64,000 nt of DNA from Serratia sp. Ag1. Lineage in GTDB: Bacteria; Pseudomonadota; Gammaproteobacteria; Enterobacterales; Enterobacteriaceae. The DNA lies in NCBI RefSeq assembly GCF_000743355.1, contig NZ_JQEI01000030.1:79559-143558 (forward strand). Reading direction: 5' to 3'. The notes under the pieces were generated by a model that made no database searches, was not told the DNA's origin, and worked only from the letters and a program-made list of their open reading frames with translations. The position numbers and the translations under genes were made by a program. This document shows positions 8,216 through 17,320 of this stretch, in pieces; the stretch's first letter is position 1, and each line of letters begins with the position of its first letter.

Positions 8216-10921
8216 ATGGTGGATGAAGAACAGCAACGCCCCGATCCTGATAGCCTGCTGGCGTTAGCCAATGAAAAACCGCGTGGCAAGCTGAAGGTAT
8301 TTTTCGGTGCCTGCGCCGGGGTGGGCAAGACCTATGCGATGCTGCAAGAAGCGCAGCGCCAACGCGCGCAGGGGCTGGATGTACTGATTGGGGTGGTTGA
8401 AACCCATGGCCGCAGCGAAACCGCCGCGTTGCTGGAGGGGCTATCGATCCTGCCACCAAAGCGAATCCAGCACCGTGGCCGCCTGTTGCACGAGTTCGAT
8501 CTGGATGCGGCTCTGGCGCGCCATCCGGCGCTGATCCTGATGGACGAGCTGGCACACAGCAATGCCTATGGTTCACGCCACCCCAAGCGCTGGCAGGATG
8601 TTGAAGAACTGCTGGATGCCGGGATTGACGTGCTGACCACCGTGAACGTGCAGCATCTGGAAAGCCTCAACGACATCGTGGGCGGCGTGACCGGGGTGCG
8701 CGTCAGAGAAACGGTGCCCGATCACGTTTTTGATGAAGCCACGGAGGTGGTGCTGGTGGACTTGCCACCGGACGATCTGCGTCAACGGCTGAACGAAGGC
8801 AAAGTCTATATTCCTGGCCAGGCCGAGCGGGCCATTGAGCACTTTTTCCGTAAAGGCAATCTGATCGCTCTGCGCGAACTGGCATTGCGCCGCACCGCTG
8901 ATCGCGTTGACGATCAGATGCGTGCTTTTCGCGACAGCCAAGGGCAGGAAAAAGTCTGGCATACCCGCGACAGCATCCTACTGTGTGTCGGCCATAACAG
9001 CGGCAGTGAAAAGCTGGTGCGTATCGCTGCCCGTTTGGCGGCTCGGCTCGGCTGCCACTGGCATGCGGTTTATGTAGAAACCCCTAAATTACATCGCTTA
9101 CCGGAGAATCAACGCCGGGCGATTTTGCGTGCGCTGCGCTTGGCGCAGGAGCTTGGAGCAGAAACCGCCACGCTCTCTGATCCTTCGGAAGAACGTGCCG
9201 TACTGCGCTATGCCCGCGAACATAATCTGGGCAAAATCATCATAGGCCGCCGGGGTGAGCAGCGTTGGAAAATGCGCGGCAGCTTTGCCGATCGGCTCGG
9301 CCACCTCGGCCCGGATCTCGATCTGGTGATTGTGGCCTTAGAAAATGACGTTCCGTTGCCGCAAAGCAAGGAGCATGATAACCGTACCTTCAGCGAGAAA
9401 TGGCGATTTCAGCTACGTGGTTGTGCAGTGGCGGTGGCGCTGTGCGCCATTATTACCCTGCTTTCTCAATGGTTTTTGACCGGCTTTGATTCGGCCAACC
9501 TGGTGATGATCTATCTGCTGGGAGTGGCCATCGTCGCCCTGTTCTTTGGCCGCTGGCCATCGGTGTTTGCGGCGGTGATCAACGTCGCCAGCTTTGATTT
9601 GTTCTTTGTGCAACCGGAGTGGTCATTTGCCGTCAGCGATGTGCAATACCTGCTGACGTTTGCCGTGATGCTGACCGTCGGTATTACCATCGGTAACCTG
9701 ACCGCCGGGGTGCGCTATCAGGCGCGGGTCGCACGCTATCGGGAACAACGAGCCCGGCATTTGTATGAAATGTCCCGTGGGCTCAGCCAGGCGCTGAGCA
9801 ACGAGGATATTGCCAAAACCAGCCGCCACTTCCTTTCCAGCAGCTTCCAGGCAAAAATTCTGTTGTTGTTACCCCAGGAAGACGGCTCCTTGAAACAGAT
9901 GGCCGGTGAAGAAGGTGGTTTACTGTCGGTAGATGAGGCCATCGCTCGCTGGAGTTATGACAAAGGTATGCCAGCCGGGGCTGGCACTGACACGCTGCCA
10001 GGCGTGCCTTATCAGCTCTTGCCGCTTAAAACGTCCAAGCAAACCTTCGGTCTGTTGGCGATCGAACCCACCAATCTGCGCCAACTGATGGTGCCAGAAC
10101 AACAGCGCTTGCTGCAGACCTTTGCCGTGCTGATTGCCAGCGCCCTGGAACGCCTGCATCTGGCGCGCAGTGCCGAAGCGGCTAAACTGGATGCCGAACG
10201 CGAGCAACTGCGTAACTCACTGCTGGCCGCCCTTTCACACGATCTGCGTACACCGCTTACCGTGCTGTTCGGTCAGGCAGAGATCCTGACGTTGGATCTG
10301 GCCGCCGAAGGCTCCAAGCATGCCGCACAGGCCAGCCAGATCCGCCAACAGGTGTTGAGCACCACCCGGCTGGTGAATAATCTGCTGGATATGGCGCGCA
10401 TTCAGTCTGGGGGTTTTAACCTGCGCAAAGAGTGGCAATCATTAGAAGAGATCGTCGGCGCATCGCTGCATATGCTGGAACCGCTGCTGGCCCAGCACGA
10501 AATCAAAGTTGAGTTGCCGCCAGAAATGGTGCTGATTAACTGTGATGGCAGCCTGCTGGAGCGGGTATTCACTAACCTGTTGGAAAACGCCAATAAATAT
10601 GCTGGGGCGGAGGCAATGATTGGGATTCGCGCCCGCACGCTGCCAGACTGGCTGGAGGTGGAGGTGTGGGACAGCGGCCCCGGCATCCCGGCAGATCAGA
10701 AGCAGCTTATCTTCGACAAGTTCTCCAGGGGTAATAAAGAATCCGCTATTCCTGGCGTTGGCTTGGGATTAGCGATTTGTCGTGCCATTATTGAAGTACA
10801 TGGTGGCCGCATCTGGGCAGAAAACGGGGCGAATGGTGGTGCCAGCTTCCGCTTTATGTTGCCGCTGGAGGCCCCACCCGAAGTGGATAATGAAGACTTT
10901 GACCTAAAAGAGGTACAGTGA
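8216..10921 (+). CDS. kdpD: Sensor histidine kinase KdpD
   Basis: KdpD (901 residues; E. coli 894) is the membrane sensor kinase that detects K+ limitation. Visible order: the N-terminal KdpD domain with a Walker A (GACAGVGKTYAM, about 29-40); a universal-stress-protein-like domain (about 245-370); four clustered membrane spans (about 398-505); a GAF-like region; the phosphoacceptor domain with H675 in ALSHDLRTPL; and an HATPase domain with N-box NLLENANKYA and GVGLGLAICRAI. The stop overlaps the kdpE GTG start by 4 bases, which indicates coupled translation. Confidence 0.97.
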   Translation: MVDEEQQRPDPDSLLALANEKPRGKLKVFFGACAGVGKTYAMLQEAQRQRAQGLDVLIGVVETHGRSETAALLEGLSILPPKRIQHRGRLLHEFDLDAALARHPALILMDELAHSNAYGSRHPKRWQDVEELLDAGIDVLTTVNVQHLESLNDIVGGVTGVRVRETVPDHVFDEATEVVLVDLPPDDLRQRLNEGKVYIPGQAERAIEHFFRKGNLIALRELALRRTADRVDDQMRAFRDSQGQEKVWHTRDSILLCVGHNSGSEKLVRIAARLAARLGCHWHAVYVETPKLHRLPENQRRAILRALRLAQELGAETATLSDPSEERAVLRYAREHNLGKIIIGRRGEQRWKMRGSFADRLGHLGPDLDLVIVALENDVPLPQSKEHDNRTFSEKWRFQLRGCAVAVALCAIITLLSQWFLTGFDSANLVMIYLLGVAIVALFFGRWPSVFAAVINVASFDLFFVQPEWSFAVSDVQYLLTFAVMLTVGITIGNLTAGVRYQARVARYREQRARHLYEMSRGLSQALSNEDIAKTSRHFLSSSFQAKILLLLPQEDGSLKQMAGEEGGLLSVDEAIARWSYDKGMPAGAGTDTLPGVPYQLLPLKTSKQTFGLLAIEPTNLRQLMVPEQQRLLQTFAVLIASALERLHLARSAEAAKLDAEREQLRNSLLAALSHDLRTPLTVLFGQAEILTLDLAAEGSKHAAQASQIRQQVLSTTRLVNNLLDMARIQSGGFNLRKEWQSLEEIVGASLHMLEPLLAQHEIKVELPPEMVLINCDGSLLERVFTNLLENANKYAGAEAMIGIRARTLPDWLEVEVWDSGPGIPADQKQLIFDKFSRGNKESAIPGVGLGLAICRAIIEVHGGRIWAENGANGGASFRFMLPLEAPPEVDNEDFDLKEVQ

Positions 10922-11607
10922 CCACAACACCCACCAACATTCTGATTGTTGAAGATGAGAAAGAGATCCGCCGCTTCGTGCGTACCGCGCTGGAAAGTGA
11001 AGGTTTGCGGGTATTCGAAAGCGAAACGCTGCAGCGTGGGCTGATCGAGGCTGGCACGCGCAAGCCGGATCTGATTATCCTCGATCTGGGGTTGCCGGAT
11101 GGCGACGGGTTGAACTATATCCGCGATCTGCGGCAATGGAGTGCTATTCCGGTGATCGTGCTTTCTGCCCGCAATGCAGAAGAAGACAAGATTGCTGCAC
11201 TGGATGCCGGTGCCGATGACTATCTCAGCAAGCCGTTTGGCATCGGTGAATTGCTGGCCCGCGTGAGGGTGGCACTCCGACGCCATTCAAATGGCCAGCA
11301 GGAAAGCCCGTTGGTGACATTTGCCGAGATTACCGTCGATCTGATCAACCGCCGCGTATTGCGCAACGATGAAGATTTGCATCTGACGCCTATCGAATTC
11401 CGCTTACTGGCCGAACTGCTGGCCAACTCCGGCAAGGTGCTCACCCAACGCCAGTTATTGAGCCACGTTTGGGGGCCGAATTACGTCGAGCATAGCCACT
11501 ATCTGCGGATTTATATGGGCCATCTGCGGCAAAAACTGGAGGCCGATCCGGCGCGCCCCAAGCATTTACTGACTGAGACCGGCGTCGGTTATCGCTTTAT
11601 GCCCTGA
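10918..11607 (+). CDS. kdpE: Response regulator KdpE
   Basis: KdpE (229 residues; E. coli 225) is an OmpR/PhoB-type response regulator. The receiver domain covers about residues 6-120, with the phosphorylated aspartate D56 in LIILDLGLPDGDG and the conserved lysine in YLSKPFGIGEL. The winged-helix DNA-binding domain is C-terminal (about 130-227). It begins with a GTG that overlaps the kdpD stop. Phospho-KdpE activates kdpFABC, presumably at the T-rich site at 3624-3650. An intact kdpFABCDE operon is thus present. Confidence 0.97.
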   Translation: MTTTPTNILIVEDEKEIRRFVRTALESEGLRVFESETLQRGLIEAGTRKPDLIILDLGLPDGDGLNYIRDLRQWSAIPVIVLSARNAEEDKIAALDAGADDYLSKPFGIGELLARVRVALRRHSNGQQESPLVTFAEITVDLINRRVLRNDEDLHLTPIEFRLLAELLANSGKVLTQRQLLSHVWGPNYVEHSHYLRIYMGHLRQKLEADPARPKHLLTETGVGYRFMP

Positions 11608-11619
11608 AGATATGTAAGG

Positions 11620-11796
11620 AAAAAGCGCTGTAAAAACACTTCAGACTACTGACAAAGCTCGTTATTAGGGAGAGCGTGCCGAAGGGGTCGTAGCGGCGTA
11701 AGCCGCCGGAGCGCCCCTCGGTGCGCTAGGCCCGAGTATCTCGGGCTAAAAGACCACTTTGTCATCAACCTCAAGCGCTGCAAAACAGCGCTTTTT
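11620..11796. repeat. Nested palindromic element between kdpE and pgm
   Basis: Three inverted repeats are nested here. The outer arms are AAAAAGCGCTGT (11620-11631) and ACAGCGCTTTTT (11785-11796), a perfect 12 bp. Inside them are TGACAAAG (11650-11657) and CTTTGTCA (11757-11764). Innermost is an imperfect hairpin of about 57 nt (11672-11728) with a GCGGC/GCCGC tip, followed by a second small hairpin, GCCCGAG/CTCGGGC (11730-11746). No coding potential is seen. It resembles a dispersed palindromic repeat inserted at a terminator, but I cannot name the family. Confidence 0.65.
11773..11796 (+). terminator. Rho-independent terminator after kdpE
   Basis: AAGCGCTG, a loop CAAAA, CAGCGCTT and a T run form a compact terminator for the kdp transcript, about 165 bp after the kdpE stop. 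Its right arm is also the right arm of the larger 11620-11796 inverted repeat, so two mutually exclusive structures are possible. Confidence 0.75.
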
Positions 11797-11814
11797 CAGC
11801 AGAGTAGGGAGAGA

Positions 11815-13458
11815 TTACTTGGCTGAAGCCAATACCGCACTCACGATCTCAACCGCTTCATGCTCGATCTGCTCGCGGTGCTTGGCTCCCAGGAAGCTTT
11901 CGCAATAGATTTTGTACGCTTCTTCAGTGCCGGAAGGACGAGCGGCAAACCAGCCGTTGTCGGTCATCACTTTCAGCCCGCCGATCGACGCACCGTTCCC
12001 CGGTGCAGCAGTGAGGCGTGCAGTGATAGGATCGCCTGCCATCATGCTGGCGGTAACCATCTCAGGTGACAGCTTGGACAACGCCGCTTTCTGTGCAGAG
12101 GTGGCAGGTGCCTGCAAACGGTTATAGCTTGGCGCACCAAAGCGTTCCGCTAACCCATCATAGTGATGCTGCGGGTTAGCGCCGGTTACAGCGGTGATTT
12201 CTGCTGCCAGCAAGCACATGATAATGCCGTCTTTATCAGTAGACCACGGTGTCCCATCAAAACGCAGGAAAGATGCTCCAGCGCTTTCTTCGCCACCAAA
12301 ACCGAAGCTGCCGTCAAACAGACCATCGACAAACCACTTGAAACCGACTGGCACTTCCACCAGCTTACGGCCCAGATCGGCCACCACGCGGTCAATCATC
12401 GCGCTGGAAACCAGCGTTTTGCCAACCGCAACATCAGCGCCCCAGCGTGGACGGTGCTGGAACAGGTAGTTGATCGCAACCGCCAGATAGTGGTTCGGGT
12501 TCATCAGGCCTTTTGGCGTGACGATGCCGTGGCGATCGTAGTCAGGATCGTTGGCAAACGCCAAATCAAACTTGTCACGCAGCGCCAGCAAACCAGCCAT
12601 GGCGGATTCGGACGAACAGTCCATACGGATAATGCCGTCGTGATCGAGGTGCATAAAGCGGAAGGTCTGATCGATAGAGTCATTCACTAACGTCAGATCC
12701 AGCTTGTAATGCTCGGCAATGCGCTGCCAGTAGGCAATCCCTGAACCACCGAGCGGATCAACACCCAGTTTCAGGCCAGCGCGTTGAATGGCTGGCATAT
12801 CAACCACGTCAACCAATCCTGCGACATACGGCTGCACCAGATCCTGCGCATGCAAATGGCCGCTGTTCCAGGCCTGTGCCAGCGTTTGGCGCTGAACACC
12901 TTGCAGCTTGAGCGCCAGCAATTCGTTGGCACGCTTCTCGATCACCGAGGTCAGATTGGTGTCTGCCGGGCCGCCGTTAGGTGGGTTATATTTAATGCCA
13001 CCGTCTTCTGGCGGGTTGTGCGAAGGGGTAATCACGATACCATCCGCCTGCGCACCGCCTTTGCGGTTGTAACACAGGATCGCATGTGACACCGCTGGGG
13101 TAGGAGTAAAACCATTGTTTTCCTGAATCACCACGTCAACGCCGTTGGCCGTCAACACTTCCAGCACGGAAATAAACGCAGGTTCAGATAAGGCATGGGT
13201 ATCTTTGCCCACATAGCAAGGGCCAGTGGTGCCTTGTTGGCGGCGCACTTCAGCAATTGCCTGCGCGATAGCCAGAATATGGTTTTCATTAAAGCTTTGG
13301 CGCAACGCGCTGCCGCGATGGCCAGAAGTACCAAATTTTACCGCATGAGCGGCATTGTCAGCTTCCGGTTGCAGCACATAGTATTGTGACGTCAACTGAG
13401 CTACGTTGATTAAATCACTTTGCTGAGCAAGTTGCCCGGCACGTGGGTCATTCGCCAT
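11815..13458 (-). CDS. pgm: Phosphoglucomutase (alpha-D-glucose phosphate-specific)
   Basis: Pgm (547 residues; E. coli 546) interconverts glucose 1-phosphate and glucose 6-phosphate and feeds glycogen, trehalose and UDP-glucose synthesis. The phosphoserine loop [11 protein letters not shown], the metal-binding loop NDPDYDRHG, the sugar-binding loop [10 protein letters not shown] and the phosphate-binding [10 protein letters not shown] are all present. The ATG at 13458 follows an AGGGAGAG ribosome binding site and gives [20 protein letters not shown], matching E. coli. An upstream in-frame start at 13512 is not needed. It lies 76 bp downstream of seqA, as in E. coli. Confidence 0.97.
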   Translation of the reverse strand: MANDPRAGQLAQQSDLINVAQLTSQYYVLQPEADNAAHAVKFGTSGHRGSALRQSFNENHILAIAQAIAEVRRQQGTTGPCYVGKDTHALSEPAFISVLEVLTANGVDVVIQENNGFTPTPAVSHAILCYNRKGGAQADGIVITPSHNPPEDGGIKYNPPNGGPADTNLTSVIEKRANELLALKLQGVQRQTLAQAWNSGHLHAQDLVQPYVAGLVDVVDMPAIQRAGLKLGVDPLGGSGIAYWQRIAEHYKLDLTLVNDSIDQTFRFMHLDHDGIIRMDCSSESAMAGLLALRDKFDLAFANDPDYDRHGIVTPKGLMNPNHYLAVAINYLFQHRPRWGADVAVGKTLVSSAMIDRVVADLGRKLVEVPVGFKWFVDGLFDGSFGFGGEESAGASFLRFDGTPWSTDKDGIIMCLLAAEITAVTGANPQHHYDGLAERFGAPSYNRLQAPATSAQKAALSKLSPEMVTASMMAGDPITARLTAAPGNGASIGGLKVMTDNGWFAARPSGTEEAYKIYCESFLGAKHREQIEHEAVEIVSAVLASAK

Positions 13459-13534
13459 CGATCTCTCCCTAATGCCTGTCCTGCCGCCGGGCAATGTGTC
13501 GCTGACGGCCACCGTGACGGGCTGTTTGCTTAAA

Positions 13535-14071
13535 TTAGACAGTTCCGCAAACTTTCTCGATCAGTTCCGCCGGGAACTGCATCGCCTGCATGATGTGCTC
13601 GATCATGCTGCGCTTGCGGCCAGTATTGGTATTGGTAATTACCCAGTAAGGCGTGCCAGGAACGTGTTTCGGTTTAGTATGCGTTCCGTTCGCCAACAGG
13701 GTTTGCTGATCGCCAGCAAAATAAGTGCGGGTACGGCCATGCAATGCATCGGTTGCCGCAGTGAAACCCGCCGCGTCAATGGTGTACAGCGTGGAAAGTA
13801 CCAGCATAAAACGGTTGACCGCTTTGTTCTGCTCAGCATATTCATCTGACAACAGCAGTTCACGCACGGCACGCACGCGATCGCGCGCAGGTACTACCGC
13901 CACCGTTGGCTCCGTTGCTTTGATGCCAGCGGCAACCGGCGCGGTACGCACAGGTGCCCCCGCAGTAAACTTCAACATACGCCGTAAAATATCGGACGCA
14001 CTTTCACCAATATGTTGCGTGTGGCTGGCAATATAACGGTAAAGCTCCTCGTCGACTTCTATAGTTTTCAT
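13535..14071 (-). CDS. seqA: Negative modulator of replication initiation SeqA
   Basis: SeqA (178 residues; E. coli 181) binds hemimethylated GATC sites, sequesters oriC after initiation and organises new DNA. The N-terminal oligomerisation domain ([20 protein letters not shown], then [13 protein letters not shown]) and the C-terminal DNA-binding domain ([32 protein letters not shown]) are both intact. The linker between them (about 37-65) is variable and Ala/Val-rich, as usual. I chose the ATG at 14071. The start at 14086 adds five residues without family support. It is the first gene of seqA-pgm and is divergent from ybfF. Confidence 0.97.
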   Translation of the reverse strand: MKTIEVDEELYRYIASHTQHIGESASDILRRMLKFTAGAPVRTAPVAAGIKATEPTVAVVPARDRVRAVRELLLSDEYAEQNKAVNRFMLVLSTLYTIDAAGFTAATDALHGRTRTYFAGDQQTLLANGTHTKPKHVPGTPYWVITNTNTGRKRSMIEHIMQAMQFPAELIEKVCGTV

Positions 14072-14378
14072 CTTTATCCAAAACAATAATTCAATTGATT
14101 TTTATAATGTTTGACGGCCATTAAAGAACAGCTCAATGTTGACCAACATTTTTCCAACCATCTGGTTTTACGATATTTCACTGCTTTGGGGTAGATTAAC
14201 AGACTCTAGAGGGCCAGCCAACTTCCCCCGCAGGGGTAAAAGATATCAATGCTCTGCTGTTATCTGGCATATCGCACCACCACAAAGTGAACTCTTTACT
14301 TGCGCCGATGATCAAACGGGCAACTCGCCACCTAAGCATGCTACCCTGACCAAACGTCTTTAACTCGTGAACTTCACC
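14072..14378. other. Divergent promoter region between seqA and ybfF
   Basis: A 307-bp gap holding the back-to-back promoters of seqA and ybfF. A 75-codon frame (14136-14363) crosses it but has no recognisable motif. I see no clear operator or stable hairpin beyond a short CCCC/GGGG stem near 14226. Confidence 0.5.
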
Positions 14379-15140
14379 ATGAAATTACATTATCAACTCT
14401 TGGCTGCCGAGGCCGACACATTGCCGGTAATCCTGATCCACGGAATGTTCGGCAATCTGGATAACCTTGGCGTACTGGCCCGCGATCTTAACCAGCAGCA
14501 TACGGTAATCAAAGTCGACTTACGCAACCATGGGCTCTCACCGCAGGCTGACGAGATGACCTATCCGGCGATGGCGCAGGATCTGCTGACCCTGCTGGAT
14601 GATTTGCAGCTTGATAAGGTCATCGTTATTGGCCACTCAATGGGGGGTAAAGCGGCCATGGCGCTGACAGCACTAGCGCCTGAGCGAATTGCACAACTGA
14701 TCGTGCTCGACATTGCTCCGGTGGCTTATGACGTTCGCCGCCACGACAAGATTTTTGCTGCTCTGCAGGCGGTGAGCGATGCCGGGATTACCCAGCGGCA
14801 ACAGGCGGCACAGCTCATGCGCGAATACCTGGATGAAGAGGGTGTGATCCAGTTTCTGCTGAAGTCTTTTCATGCTGGAGCCTGGCGCTTTAACCTGCCG
14901 GTTTTGATCGCACAATACGCAAGTATCATCGGCTGGCAAGATGTCCCCTCTTGGTCGCATCCCACGCTGTTTATTCGCGGCGGGCTTTCCCCTTATGTGC
15001 AGGACGCCCACCGCGAAGACATTGCCCGCCAATTCCCGCAGGCCCGCGCTTATGTGGTTGCAGGCACCGGCCACTGGGTGCATGCGGAAAAGCCGGATGC
15101 CGTGCTTAGAGCCATCCGCCGCTTTCTGAACGAAGCCTGA
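14379..15140 (+). CDS. ybfF: Alpha/beta-hydrolase esterase YbfF
   Basis: A 253-residue cytosolic alpha/beta-hydrolase (E. coli YbfF 254), known as an acyl-CoA and short-chain esterase in vitro. The oxyanion region is LIHGMFGNLDNLG. The nucleophile serine sits in GHSMGGKAA, and the catalytic histidine in AGTGHWVHAEKPDA. I chose the ATG at 14379 (MKLHYQLL). A GTG at 14367 would add four residues. The gene is divergent from seqA, as in E. coli. Its true substrate is unknown. Confidence 0.93.
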   Translation: MKLHYQLLAAEADTLPVILIHGMFGNLDNLGVLARDLNQQHTVIKVDLRNHGLSPQADEMTYPAMAQDLLTLLDDLQLDKVIVIGHSMGGKAAMALTALAPERIAQLIVLDIAPVAYDVRRHDKIFAALQAVSDAGITQRQQAAQLMREYLDEEGVIQFLLKSFHAGAWRFNLPVLIAQYASIIGWQDVPSWSHPTLFIRGGLSPYVQDAHREDIARQFPQARAYVVAGTGHWVHAEKPDAVLRAIRRFLNEA

Positions 15141-15455
15141 AGACAAAGTGATGAAAAAATGCGCTAAAGAGAATAACTTAGCGCTTTTCCCACTAAGTTA
15201 AGCATTGTCGTTGCTCTATCTGCTGGGGTAATATGGCGCGCTATTTCCGACGCCTTTCAAGTTGCCGTCTTGTTGATGGCAAACTCCTTGAAATTCTGCG
15301 GGGATATAATTTTGCCGCCCTGTCCAGCGTGCAACTCAGCGCTTGGCTGGGGGTGAACTTGGGTTAGGGTTTATTGACCCGAATGGTGTTAACTGAACCA
15401 TCTGAAAGCAAGCAATCGCTCTCTGATGCAAACTCCCTTGCAGTAGTCCGCAACA
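15141..15455. other. Gap between ybfF and ybfE with an imperfect inverted repeat
   Basis: This 315-bp gap contains the ybfF terminator (15161-15188). It also holds an inverted repeat, TTTCAAG...CTTGAAA with inner TTGCC...GGCAA, at about 15256-15294, whose left arm resembles the TTCAAGTTGC end of ERIC elements. I found no CTGT-N8-ACAG LexA box upstream of ybfE by eye. Confidence 0.5.
15161..15188 (+). terminator. Terminator after ybfF
   Basis: GCGCTAA and TTAGCGC form a 7-bp stem with a 10-nt loop, followed by TTTT, 20 bp past the ybfF stop. Confidence 0.65.
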
Positions 15456-15743
15456 ATGGCAAAAGAACAAACGGATCGCACGACGCTGGATCTGTTCGCA
15501 GATGAACGCCGTCCGGGGCGCCCGAAAACCAACCCGCTTTCCCGTGATGAACAGCTTAGGATCAATAAGCGTAATCAGCTACGGCGTGACAAAGTGCGTG
15601 GGTTACGGCGTGTAGAGCTCAAAATCAACGCAGACGCCGTAGATGCCCTGAACAAACTGGCAGACCAGCGCAACATCAGCCGCAGCGAATTGATTGAGCA
15701 AATGCTGCTGGCAAAACTGGCAGAAGAGCCATCAGAACCATGA
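15456..15743 (+). CDS. ybfE: Ribbon-helix-helix protein YbfE
   Basis: A 95-residue basic protein (E. coli YbfE about 97). The N-terminal part is TDRTTLDLFADERRPGRPKT. A central Arg/Lys-rich segment (INKRNQLRRDKVRGLRRVEL) is followed by a C-terminal ribbon-helix-helix-like region (ADAVDALNKLADQRNISRSE). In E. coli it is reported as a LexA-regulated gene of unknown role. The ATG at 15456 fits the family start MAKEQTDRTTLDLF. It lies upstream of fldA in the same direction, about 250 bp away. DNA binding is likely from the fold but its targets are unknown. Confidence 0.92.
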   Translation: MAKEQTDRTTLDLFADERRPGRPKTNPLSRDEQLRINKRNQLRRDKVRGLRRVELKINADAVDALNKLADQRNISRSELIEQMLLAKLAEEPSEP

Positions 15744-15994
15744 GCTCTTCAGCGGTGCGGCGTTAAGGATGACGCCAAAGCCACCCCGCGCGGCGAGATT
15801 CCCCGGCATCGCATAAATGCGATAAAACCCCAGAGCACATTTCTGGCATGATAGTTATTTAGCGGTAAGAGCGTCCCGATGTTGAACTCTTGCCTTGATC
15901 TTATGTAAGACGATACCCAAGGGCTCGATGTTGCAGACAAGCAACCTGCGAACTCCCAACGTATATTCATTGAATTAAAAAGGTTATCTGCAAT

Positions 15995-16534
15995 ATGGCT
16001 CATGTAGGCATTTTCTTTGGCAGCGATACTGGCAATACCGAAAACATTGCCAAGATGATCCAGAAAAATCTTCAGCAAAAATTCGGCAACGATGTGGCGG
16101 AGATTCACGACATTGCCAAAAGCAGTAAAGAAGATCTGGAAGCTTTCGACATTCTGCTGCTGGGTATCCCCACCTGGTACTACGGTGAAGCACAGTGCGA
16201 CTGGGATGACTTCTTCCCAACGTTGGAAGACATTGACTTCAACGGCAAACTGGTTGCCCTGTTCGGTTGTGGTGACCAAGAAGACTATGCAGAATATTTT
16301 TGCGATGCGATGGGCACCATTCGTGACATCATTGAACCACGCGGCGCTGCGATCATCGGCCATTGGCCGACCAAAGGTTACCACTTTGAAGCGTCTAAAG
16401 GCTTGGCTGATGACCATCATTTTGTCGGCCTGGCTATTGACGAAGACCGCCAGCCAGAACTGACCAACGAACGCGTAGATGCCTGGGTCAAACAGATCGG
16501 CGAAGAGCTGAGCCTGGCCGATATCGTCGGTTAA
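15995..16534 (+). CDS. fldA: Flavodoxin 1
   Basis: FldA (179 residues; E. coli 176) is an FMN-binding electron carrier that serves enzymes such as biotin synthase, IspG/IspH and methionine synthase reactivation. The FMN phosphate loop is GSDTGNTENIAK (about 10-21). The flanking aromatic loops, PTWYYGEAQCDWDDF and GCGDQEDYAEYFCDA, are conserved. It is followed by fur, 318 bp downstream on the same strand. In E. coli, fldA-fur read-through contributes to fur expression, which is plausible here because no strong terminator is seen after fldA. Confidence 0.97.
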   Translation: MAHVGIFFGSDTGNTENIAKMIQKNLQQKFGNDVAEIHDIAKSSKEDLEAFDILLLGIPTWYYGEAQCDWDDFFPTLEDIDFNGKLVALFGCGDQEDYAEYFCDAMGTIRDIIEPRGAAIIGHWPTKGYHFEASKGLADDHHFVGLAIDEDRQPELTNERVDAWVKQIGEELSLADIVG

Positions 16535-16776
16535 ACGCCAAGTTCCAGAAAGCCCTGCAAAGCGCATAATGTCAGATGCAGGGCTGCTATCGGCATCACG
16601 TATTAGAGTAATAGAAGCTACAAACCTGTAACTTCCCACCTCATCACGGTAGACTGCGCTATCGGTTTATCCCATCCATCAAGGCATTGCATGTGCTGTA
16701 TGCAATGGTGCATACATATCTTTGTTAACAACCGACAGTTTCTATTTAAGGCCGGCGGTTCTATAATGAGACGCAA
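16535..16776. other. fldA-fur intergenic region
   Basis: This region contains a hairpin (AGCCCTGC 16551-16558 with GCAGGGCT 16578-16585) without a T run, so termination after fldA is probably weak. TATAAT at 16762-16767 lies just before the uof frame. It overlaps the position where E. coli uof has its ATG, so it is unlikely to be the main fur promoter. Confidence 0.5.
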
Positions 16777-16860
16777 TTGACTCTTTGTGCCGACCGATGC
16801 CACAGGCGAAAACGCCTCAACTTGATTAGCATAGTAACAGGACTGAATCCGCATGACTGA
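16777..16860 (+). CDS. uof: Candidate uof, upstream ORF translationally coupled to fur
   Basis: A 27-codon frame (TTG start; reads M/L-TLCADRCHRRKRLNL then ISIVTGLNPHD) ends in a TGA that overlaps the fur ATG (CATGACTGA). E. coli uof is 28 codons, has the same overlap and ends VTGQIPHD as I recall it. The C-terminal match VTG-x-x-PHD and the geometry are strong signs of homology. The ATG that aligns with the E. coli uof start (16766) instead meets a stop after four codons (AGACGCAATTGA). The start here would therefore have to be the TTG at 16777 or another non-ATG codon. In E. coli, the sRNA RyhB represses uof translation and thereby fur. Confidence 0.6.
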   Translation: MTLCADRCHRRKRLNLISIVTGLNPHD

Positions 16861-17299
16861 CAACAATAACGCATTGAAGAAGGCCGGCTTAAAAGTCACG
16901 CTTCCGCGACTTAAAATCCTGGAAGTATTGCAGGATCCGGAATGCCATCACGTCAGTGCGGAAGATCTGTACAAAAAACTGATAGATATGGGTGAAGAAA
17001 TTGGCTTGGCAACGGTCTACCGCGTGCTGAACCAGTTTGATGATGCGGGTATTGTCACCCGTCACAATTTTGAAGGCGGTAAATCCGTATTCGAACTGAC
17101 CCAGCAGCATCATCACGATCACCTGATTTGCCTGGACTGCGGCAAAGTGATCGAGTTCAGCGACGAATCCATTGAAGTACGTCAGCGCGATATCGCCAAG
17201 CAACACGGCATTAAGCTCACTAACCACAGCCTGTATCTGTACGGCCATTGTGAAATTGGTGACTGCCGCGAGAACGAAACGCTGCACGACAAAAAATAA
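16853..17299 (+). CDS. fur: Ferric uptake regulator Fur
   Basis: Fur (148 residues) is the Fe(II)-dependent repressor of iron acquisition genes. The winged helix occupies the N-terminal half (DNA recognition around EIGLATVYRVLNQFDDAG). The metal-binding dimerisation half contains HHHDHLICLDCGKV (zinc cysteines and histidines) and GHCEIGDC. The start ATG is fixed by the family sequence MTDNNNALKKAGLKVTLPRL. The upstream uof frame overlaps it by eight bases, which points to translational coupling. It is convergent with the chitobiase gene, each with its own terminator. Confidence 0.98.
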   Translation: MTDNNNALKKAGLKVTLPRLKILEVLQDPECHHVSAEDLYKKLIDMGEEIGLATVYRVLNQFDDAGIVTRHNFEGGKSVFELTQQHHHDHLICLDCGKVIEFSDESIEVRQRDIAKQHGIKLTNHSLYLYGHCEIGDCRENETLHDKK

Positions 17300-17320
17300 C
17301 GCTGGCCTGCCAGAATCAGA

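Noticed and set aside
14136..14363. 75-codon frame in the seqA-ybfF gap
   Set aside because: It has no motif, no good ribosome binding site and no known counterpart; the region is better explained as divergent promoters.
15189..15455. LexA box upstream of ybfE
   Set aside because: No CTGT-N8-ACAG or near match was found by eye, although ybfE is LexA-regulated in E. coli.
16762..16767. TATAAT as the main fur promoter
   Set aside because: A transcript from it would start next to the uof TTG, leaving no leader, and no matching -35 is seen. The same TATAATG string occurs at the E. coli uof start codon.
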